IMG/VR virus record: IMGVR_UViG_3300009601_000004
Span: 28,737 to 92,736 of that record
From: a virus
Length of the DNA stretch: 64,000 bases
Direction: 5' to 3' (one strand)
In this document: positions 58,913-64,000 of the stretch, in pieces
Position numbering within the stretch: position 1 is the stretch's first letter
Layout of the letters: each line of letters begins with the position of its first letter
Made by a program: the position numbers and the translations under genes
Notes under the pieces: model-generated
The model's input: only the letters and a program-made list of their open reading frames with translations
What the model was told of the DNA's origin: nothing
Database searches by the model: none

Positions 58913-59572
58913 TTAGTTTGTGATCCCTGCGTCTGGCACATGGTAGTCACCGCCGGCCCACCACAGGCGTCCACGCTTGTCGACACCGAGCCAGGGCTTG
59001 TGCCCGGTCTCTTCGCCCATGTGGTGTTCATACAGGTCGGGGATAAACTCATGTGCTAAGCGGGCGCCCTTGCGTCTGGCTTTCGCATCGTCCATCTTCG
59101 GCGTCAGGTAGACGACACGCTCGACGATGCCTACGGGCTTTACCAACACGTTGGGGTAGCGCTTTTTGTGCTGCCGAAGTTTGCGCCGGTACGGCTGGCC
59201 ATACTCATCCCACGTCGCGAGCTGTGCCAGCTTGAGCGGCTGGACGCCTCGACCTCGGTCCCAGAGCGCCCGCTTCATCTCCTGCAAGACGTGCAAGTCA
59301 AGCACATTGTACAGCCGCCTGACCTTCGGGTCGTCGAATAGCAGCATGGCTTGTGGGTCATCCCCATCGGTCGGGAAGTCCAGCACCATAGTGTCTCCGC
59401 CAGGTGAGCGGATTTCCAGCTCGGACAAGCGGCCCATCATCACCAAGTGGTCGGGTAGGTCCGCGTCATCGACCTCAAGCACTTTGTCAGCCTCGATGCC
59501 CCAGTGCGCGTCTTTGTACGCCTTCAAGGAGCTGGCGGGTGCTTTCCCTGTCGAGCGGCGTATCTTGCCCAT
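58913..59572 (-). CDS. Unknown protein of the virion module
   Basis: The 219-residue product has a mixed alpha/beta pattern with HLVMMGRLSELEIRSPGGD and a C-terminal basic segment (GVDKRGRLWWAGGDYHV). His and Asp are frequent in the last third, but no known metalloenzyme motif appears. The start follows the previous TAG directly (TAGATG). Confidence 0.5.
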   Translation of the reverse strand: MGKIRRSTGKAPASSLKAYKDAHWGIEADKVLEVDDADLPDHLVMMGRLSELEIRSPGGDTMVLDFPTDGDDPQAMLLFDDPKVRRLYNVLDLHVLQEMKRALWDRGRGVQPLKLAQLATWDEYGQPYRRKLRQHKKRYPNVLVKPVGIVERVVYLTPKMDDAKARRKGARLAHEFIPDLYEHHMGEETGHKPWLGVDKRGRLWWAGGDYHVPDAGITN

Positions 59573-60193
59573 CTAGGGGGCCGATGGCGGGAACATGGTC
59601 ACTGTGCTGTACACGCTGGTGATGCTGTTCGAGGCGTTGGCTGTTCCCCACTGCGCACCCGCTTGGATCGATAAGTCACCCGTGGGGGACGACTGCACCG
59701 CGGCGTAGCTGGTAGCCGCATCCGCCGTGCCCAGCCGCGTAAGAATCTCCGTACGCAGCTTGACAGCACCAACGGCGTCCACGTAGAGGTCCGCGCTGAT
59801 GGACCACTCGCCATCCAGGTTGGGTGAGATTGTGCGACTGAGCAAGACCACACCTTCAACAACCAAGCTCACGACGAGTTCTGGAGTTCCTGTGCGGCCC
59901 CACGAGCCCCCAAGACTAATGCGACCCGTGGCACCCGCTTGCAATTTGGCTGCTGGGATGGTCACAGGGGCGAAAACGCCAGCGGTTGTGGTGTTGGCGA
60001 TGGTGCCTGCGGTCTCGTCACTGCTGGCTTGGGCGGTGCCCAAAGTGCCCGCCATAGCAACCCACGCTACACCGGTCCAGTAGTACAGAGTGCCTAGATA
60101 GGTCTCCAGTGAATACTGCACGCCGGTCGCGGGTAGGCCGGCGGCCTGCTCGATGTTGATACCGCCGTCTGGGAATCGTGTCGTGTCAGCCAT
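59573..60193 (-). CDS. Spike- or fibre-like beta protein (paralogue of 57817-58446)
   Basis: The 206-residue product has an N-terminal adaptor (residues 1-45) followed by a beta sandwich (AGVFAPVTIPAAKLQAGATG, EWSISADLYVDAVGAVKL) with the same strand order as its paralogue. The two proteins may form hetero-oligomers or offer alternative receptor specificity. It is coupled to the 60193 gene by TAATG. Confidence 0.55.
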   Translation of the reverse strand: MADTTRFPDGGINIEQAAGLPATGVQYSLETYLGTLYYWTGVAWVAMAGTLGTAQASSDETAGTIANTTTAGVFAPVTIPAAKLQAGATGRISLGGSWGRTGTPELVVSLVVEGVVLLSRTISPNLDGEWSISADLYVDAVGAVKLRTEILTRLGTADAATSYAAVQSSPTGDLSIQAGAQWGTANASNSITSVYSTVTMFPPSAP

Positions 60194-61107
60194 TAGTGCT
60201 TCCGTGCGCGCTTGCGGCGCAGTCTAGGGTTTTTACGCTTGGTGGGCAGCAGTGCCGCCCCTATTTTCGCGTAGGGTGCCGCCACAGCGGCCACGAGGCC
60301 AACGCCACCGGCGACCACACCGACCTTGCCCCAAGTGGGCAGGTTTGTCCACAAAGCGCTGACCACCCATTTCACCGGGTCATTCTCACGGTCCTTGGGA
60401 TTCGAGGGGTCACCACCGGGCATCACAACACCTGCCACGTCTTCGGGGATGCGTAGACGCTTGAGCCGGGTAAGGTACGTGACAGCCGCGGGTGCTGACA
60501 AGCGTTGCATCTTGTCGATGCCTTCGTCGTAAAGTCCCCGGATGCGACTGGGTGCATCCGACCTCCCGATCGACGCCTGACCCATGACCTGCGCACCTAC
60601 GTCAGTCACCCACTGCCCCACCCACGCTCCCAGGTAGTAGGTGGCGTTAAACCCTGCGGCCAGCGTCGCTGTCCACAAGTTCAAGATCGCATAGCCGGCG
60701 CTCTGTGCAGGCCTCGACGTGGGGTCTACAGCACGCCGGACATACTCGTAGGTACTCGCAGGGCGCTGTCCCGATAGTATCTCTTTGTGGAGCTGCACGC
60801 GGTTGACTGTCGCCGAGACGACTGCCAAGCGAAGCTGCACACCGACGGTGTTGCCCGCAGCTTCCCCAACCCACGAGGGTGCCTGTGCGATGCTCGATGC
60901 AAAGCTCCCGTCGCGGTTGCCGTTGGGTAGCGCCATGAAGGCGACAACCTCTTTGATCATCCTGCCAATGGCTTTGCGGTCCCCTGGCGCTTTCTGCTGC
61001 TTTGCGGCACCGAGAGCACCGAGAGCACCGAAGCCTCGGGCGGTGCCGAAACCTTCCCCGGAGACGCTACGGTGCGCAAGCGCTGACTGACCTTGCCAAT
61101 GACTCAT
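60193..61107 (-). CDS. Membrane protein with basic RKNP tail
   Basis: The 304-residue product has an amphipathic middle (residues 120-165) and a strong transmembrane helix near 265-285 (GKVGVVAGGVGLVAAVAAPY). It ends KRKNPRLRRKRARKH, one of the basic RNP tags in this window. It probably spans or attaches to a virion membrane with the basic tail facing nucleic acid. Confidence 0.55.
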   Translation of the reverse strand: MSHWQGQSALAHRSVSGEGFGTARGFGALGALGAAKQQKAPGDRKAIGRMIKEVVAFMALPNGNRDGSFASSIAQAPSWVGEAAGNTVGVQLRLAVVSATVNRVQLHKEILSGQRPASTYEYVRRAVDPTSRPAQSAGYAILNLWTATLAAGFNATYYLGAWVGQWVTDVGAQVMGQASIGRSDAPSRIRGLYDEGIDKMQRLSAPAAVTYLTRLKRLRIPEDVAGVVMPGGDPSNPKDRENDPVKWVVSALWTNLPTWGKVGVVAGGVGLVAAVAAPYAKIGAALLPTKRKNPRLRRKRARKH

Positions 61108-61706
61108 CTTCGACTCCTACGACGCTTGCGGCTGGTGCGAACCACGCCAGCGCCAATGAGAACTATGGCTGCAACACCAATGCCTGTGACGACCCACAAG
61201 TTCCGCGTGATGCCATCCTGCCAATCCTTGCCCGCGTCGATGGAGTCGGTACGGTCGTCGACCATGGCCTGCAGAGCTTCCAGCTCGTGCCGGAGCCTAC
61301 GAATCTTCCAAGCGGGTTTGTTCTGGGCAATAGCCTTTTCGAGTGCGGCCCGCTTGCGTGATGCGCGAACGCGAGGGTCGCTGAATTGTGCGATTACGGG
61401 CGCGTATTGGTCGAGCACCGACAAGATGTTGCCGCCGCCACCGGCACCGCCACCACCGCCACCGGCATCTTGATAGCTGGGGCCGCTGTAGTGCCCTGCT
61501 TGCGCTGCGTACTGCTGCTGCTGGGTACTGACGTCCCCTAGCCAGGTGCCACCGAGACTGGCGGTCATGCCCGAACGGGTACGCGGTCCACTACCAAGGG
61601 CACGATGGGACCGACCAAACGAGAACCGGGGCACTTGTAGCAGCGGCATCCCCATGGGGCCAGGGCTGCTGTACGCTGCGTGTAAGGACTTACGCCGTGC
61701 CATCAT
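61104..61706 (-). CDS. Tail-anchored protein with Gly-rich linker and basic end
   Basis: This 200-residue product has an Arg-rich start, a Gly-rich linker (GGGGGGAGGGG near 85) and a charged helix. A C-terminal membrane helix (NLWVVTGIGVAAIVLIGAGV) is followed by RTSRKRRRSRR. It is coupled to both neighbours by ATGA overlaps. Confidence 0.55.
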   Translation of the reverse strand: MMARRKSLHAAYSSPGPMGMPLLQVPRFSFGRSHRALGSGPRTRSGMTASLGGTWLGDVSTQQQQYAAQAGHYSGPSYQDAGGGGGGAGGGGNILSVLDQYAPVIAQFSDPRVRASRKRAALEKAIAQNKPAWKIRRLRHELEALQAMVDDRTDSIDAGKDWQDGITRNLWVVTGIGVAAIVLIGAGVVRTSRKRRRSRR

Positions 61707-62629
61707 CGACTCCTACGGGTGCGACGGCGCTTGACCACATTCACAGTGCCTGCCGCCAAGAGTAGGGCCACACCGGACCCCACAGCAATCATACCGATGT
61801 CTGTCTTGACCCACTCAACGACATCGCCGACGGCTCCACGCTCCTCGACAACCCGAGGCGCCGTTGAGACCATACCTGCTATCGTCGGCTCGTTCGGTAC
61901 CGTGAGCTTGAGGCCGATGACCACCTTTGCTGCGTTCAAGCGGTCGATGTCCTTCTGTAGCTGCAACTTCTGACGCTTGTACTTTTTGCGGCGGCTCTTG
62001 CTGTTGGGCTTGCTGTCATGCCGACGCTTCGCCTTGCGTACGTCGTCGCGCTCTTTGCCGATCTTGCGCTCCCAACGCTCAGCGTGGCGTTGAACGACCT
62101 GCAGCTTAGCGGCCGACATCTTGCCGTATTCCTTCGCGAACGCCAGAGGATAGCCTTTGTCGATCGCGACCTGTCGAGCAGCCTTCACACCCTTGCGCCG
62201 GAAAGTGTCCACAAGCACAATGATACCGGCTGTGGCGACCAACCCACCCGCCACAATCCAGCCAGCGACCGGAATAGCAGTGGCGACCGCACCTCCCGCA
62301 AGCATGGTGGTAACCATGGTGCTGCCCGCGGCCATGGCAACGCCGCTGGCTGCTTTGCCGCCCTCCGTCGCACCTCCACCCGAGTAGCTGGCGTTCGCCA
62401 CAACAGGGGCCGGCGCAAATGGCATGGACGCATAGCCGTGATGGTTTGCCGCTGCGGTCTTGAAGGCGCCCAGCGTGAGCGCTCCACTGTTTTTCGTACC
62501 ACGGCCCGTGCCGGTCCACCCTTGAGACACACCGGGGCCATACGGCGCAAGCCCAGTGGCACCATAGGATGTGCCGAGCATACCTTTGCGCTGGCTCTTG
62601 AATTTCCGCGCTGTGTATTCAGTGCTCAT
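61703..62629 (-). CDS. Membrane protein with central hydrophobic segment and basic coiled coil
   Basis: ATG 62629 has AGAGGT upstream; 308 residues. Residues ~100-145 are apolar (AGGAVATAIPVAGWIVAGGL) and could span twice. A Lys/Arg-rich helix (RKAKRRHDSKPNSKSRRKKY in similar order) follows. A second span near 285 precedes a basic tail (KRRRTRRSR). It is coupled to the neighbouring gene. Confidence 0.55.
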   Translation of the reverse strand: MSTEYTARKFKSQRKGMLGTSYGATGLAPYGPGVSQGWTGTGRGTKNSGALTLGAFKTAAANHHGYASMPFAPAPVVANASYSGGGATEGGKAASGVAMAAGSTMVTTMLAGGAVATAIPVAGWIVAGGLVATAGIIVLVDTFRRKGVKAARQVAIDKGYPLAFAKEYGKMSAAKLQVVQRHAERWERKIGKERDDVRKAKRRHDSKPNSKSRRKKYKRQKLQLQKDIDRLNAAKVVIGLKLTVPNEPTIAGMVSTAPRVVEERGAVGDVVEWVKTDIGMIAVGSGVALLLAAGTVNVVKRRRTRRSR

Positions 62630-62636
62630 TTTACCT

Positions 62637-63134
62637 CTAAGATGCTGCTGCAGCCGCAAGGGCTAGTAGTGCGAGACTGCCGATTACCCATTTAGCTTTG
62701 GCCGACCTGACCGGGTCAGGTGTGACTGTCTGCTCTTGGTAGAAGGGCTCCGTGGGCGGCGGGACGTCAGGCACCGTGCCCCTTGCCGGCATCGTGTTGC
62801 GCTTGAGCTTCTCGTCTTGGCCGGCTTTGGCCTTCTCTTCTGCCTGAACGCGAGCCGCTTTCCGCCTCGCGTTCAGCGCTTGCGTGTCCGCCAAGCGCTG
62901 TGCGGCCTGAGCCGCTCCCGTTGCGGCGTTCTGCGCTTTGACGTCGTCCCGCGTCTGCACATACAGGTCGTACAATCCTACCTTTTCAGGCGAGTTCTGT
63001 GTCACCCTGAACATGGTAGTTTGCGCAGTCCGCAAGTGCAGATTGGCTTTGTGGGCATCACCAAATTTGGCTAGCTCCAAGGCCTCTGCAAGCAGCACCC
63101 GTGTGAGCGCTGCGTCTTGCTGCGACTGGCTCAC
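62637..63134 (-). CDS. Tail-anchored helical protein, paralogue of the 63131 gene
   Basis: GTG 63134 overlaps the previous TGA; 165 residues. An N-terminal helix pair contains AHKANLHLRTAQTTM, followed by a basic Ala-rich helix and a C-terminal membrane helix (KWVIGSLALLALAAAA). The helix with the N-x-x-L-R pattern matches the 63131 protein. Confidence 0.55.
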   Translation of the reverse strand: MSQSQQDAALTRVLLAEALELAKFGDAHKANLHLRTAQTTMFRVTQNSPEKVGLYDLYVQTRDDVKAQNAATGAAQAAQRLADTQALNARRKAARVQAEEKAKAGQDEKLKRNTMPARGTVPDVPPPTEPFYQEQTVTPDPVRSAKAKWVIGSLALLALAAAAAS

Positions 63135-63706
63135 GAGGTTGCCGCCCAACCGGCGAACGCCAGCAGCGCGAGGACACCACCACCGATGGCTACCTTCGCC
63201 CCCGTGGACATACCGTCACCCTCCTCCGGGTACTCTTCGATGTATTCTTCCGTGTAGACATCGCCACCCGGCACGCCTTCGTCGCCGTAGTCCACGGCGT
63301 TCTGTGCGGCGTGCTCTGCCAGCAGTGCCGCAACGCGCTGCTGAGCCGCCGCTACCGTCGAGGCCAACCCGGTCCTACTACCAGATGCCGACTGGAGGGC
63401 CTTCACTGCGCGACGGAGGTAGGTATTGGCGTTGAGTGTCTGGCCATGCTTTGCGGCTGCAATGGCTTTCGTGAGGTTTTGCGTGATGCGAGCACCTTGT
63501 ACATCCTGCTTGCTCATGACACTAGTCGACGTTTGGGTGCTTGCATCCGGCGCCTTGAAACCTGGTCGTGTCATGCCTGCACCGTAGTTGCCCATGGGGC
63601 TGTACGGCGTCGCGCCATTGTGTACGGCACCGTAGGCGACAGCAGCGCGGTGGCCCGCCCCTATGCTACCGAAGCGCCCATATGAATTTGGTTTTCCAAC
63701 AGCCAT
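63131..63706 (-). CDS. Tail-anchored helical protein
   Basis: The 191-residue product has a flexible N-terminus rich in Gly, Tyr and Pro and a helix pair with LNANTYLRRAVKALQ similar to the 62637 protein. An acidic stretch (YTEEYIEEYPEEGDG) and a C-terminal membrane helix (GGGVLALLAFAGWAATS) follow. It is probably embedded in a virion membrane. Confidence 0.55.
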   Translation of the reverse strand: MAVGKPNSYGRFGSIGAGHRAAVAYGAVHNGATPYSPMGNYGAGMTRPGFKAPDASTQTSTSVMSKQDVQGARITQNLTKAIAAAKHGQTLNANTYLRRAVKALQSASGSRTGLASTVAAAQQRVAALLAEHAAQNAVDYGDEGVPGGDVYTEEYIEEYPEEGDGMSTGAKVAIGGGVLALLAFAGWAATS

Positions 63707-63715
63707 GAGGGCCCC

Positions 63716-64000
63716 CTAAGAGAGTGTGTAAGCGCCGGCACCGACCACGAGGACAGCTCCGCCAATGATTGCAGCGACGGCCCAAGGGGACATCTTCTTT
63801 TTCGGTACCGGAGGTGGGGGTCGGTACATGGACGTACCCCCCGTGCGTGGTCCACCACCAGCAGGCGGCAGGCCACTGGAGCTAGATGGACCACCCTGCC
63901 CAGGGTGGTCCATGCCGATCTGTTGTGCTGCCTGGAGCCCGAAGTTGAACCACTGCCCGATCTGGTCTGGTGTGACGCCGCCGCCGCCGCCGCCGCCGCC
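63716..64000 (-). CDS. Partial tail-anchored protein running off the right edge
   Basis: The frame ends at 63716 and stays open to 64000. An internal Met at 63913 might look like the start, but upstream codons read sensibly (VTPDQIGQWFNFGLQAAQQ) and continue into a glycine run encoded by a GCC repeat. The visible C-terminus has a Pro/Gly linker, a KKKM motif and a membrane helix (WAVAAIIGGAVLVVGAGAY). The true N-terminus lies outside the window. Confidence 0.65.
   Translation of the reverse strand, partial: GGGGGGGGVTPDQIGQWFNFGLQAAQQIGMDHPGQGGPSSSSGLPPAGGGPRTGGTSMYRPPPPVPKKKMSPWAVAAIIGGAVLVVGAGAYTLS
63978..64000. repeat. GCC trinucleotide repeat at the window edge
   Basis: At least seven tandem copies of GCC encode a glycine run in the partial gene on the minus strand. 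It could vary in length by slippage, or it may have caused an assembly end at this point. Confidence 0.7.

Noticed and set aside
60219-60228. CAGTCTAG-type string near 60220 as a promoter
   Set aside because: It lies inside the coding end of the 60193-61107 gene with no start following within a useful distance.
1-64000. Tail, portal and terminase genes
   Set aside because: I looked for terminase ATPase motifs, a long tape-measure frame and HK97-type capsid features and found none. Absence in this window does not show absence in the genome.
1-64000. tRNA or rRNA genes
   Set aside because: No cloverleaf with GTTCRANNC-type T-arm was noticed in the gaps; a covariance search would be needed to exclude a degenerate one.

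Overview
The window is a continuous stretch of phage (or phage-like mobile) genome from a GC-rich system, roughly 60% G+C by eye. Genes are packed with ATGA, GTGA, TGATG or TAATG junctions, and almost all of the DNA is coding. I found no rRNA, tRNA, CRISPR array or insertion sequence. The host cannot be named from the sequence. A tyrosine recombinase and paired operator-like palindromes suggest a temperate or plasmid-like lifestyle. I recognise no terminase, portal, tape measure or tail gene. The genome clearly continues beyond the right edge and probably beyond the left.

Layout. (1) 1-9433, plus strand: an operon of a Rad50/SMC-like ATPase, a DUF3310 protein, small zinc-ribbon and membrane proteins, and an RNase H-like protein. 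(2) 9451-21505, minus strand: the replication and recombination block. It holds a UDG-DNA polymerase A fusion, a candidate ssDNA-binding protein, a ribbon-helix-helix (RHH) regulator, a RecA/Sak4-like ATPase, a Cas4-like Fe-S nuclease, an SF2 helicase and a DUF3987-type ATPase. (3) 21604-31298, mostly plus: a DEDDh exonuclease (minus), two membrane proteins that may be lysis genes, then an operon behind a palindrome-rich leader. That operon holds an isolated fragment of a PolA palm fused to a zinc ribbon, a BCS1-like AAA+ ATPase, a UvrD-like helicase and an integrase. (4) 31304-38837, minus: a coiled-coil protein, a RelA/SpoT-like nucleotidyltransferase, a 2H-phosphoesterase/RuvC fusion and two large proteins of unknown function. 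(5) 38838-40821, plus: small genes behind two copies of a tandem-operator promoter cassette. (6) 40824-49848, minus: a Zn-finger/DUF3820 protein; a 1177-residue fusion of a cytosine-C5 methyltransferase, a DpdA/TGT-like barrel and a Mom/XF1762-like acyltransferase fold; a large modular protein; and a SNF2 helicase. (7) 49886-64000, almost all minus: a probable virion module of small single-span or tail-anchored proteins with Arg/Lys-rich tails, beta-rich proteins of about 200 residues, an M15-type peptidase with a membrane anchor, an extremely Arg-rich protein and paralogous spike-like proteins.

How it may work together. Blocks 1-3 supply DNA replication, recombination and repair. Block 6 looks like a DNA hypermodification locus. 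Block 7 resembles the gene content of tailless, membrane-containing viruses more than that of a tailed phage, but no packaging ATPase is visible to settle this. A shared element, CGCTAGACTG, sits 15-45 nt upstream of six transcription units, mainly in blocks 4, 6 and 7, and is a good candidate for a phage-specific promoter. A second element, CACGATCGTGT, precedes genes in the replication block. The strongest candidates for undescribed biology are the three-enzyme modification fusion, the shared N-terminal module linking four large proteins, the RelA/SpoT-like and 2H-RuvC proteins beside each other, and the solitary PolA palm fragment.
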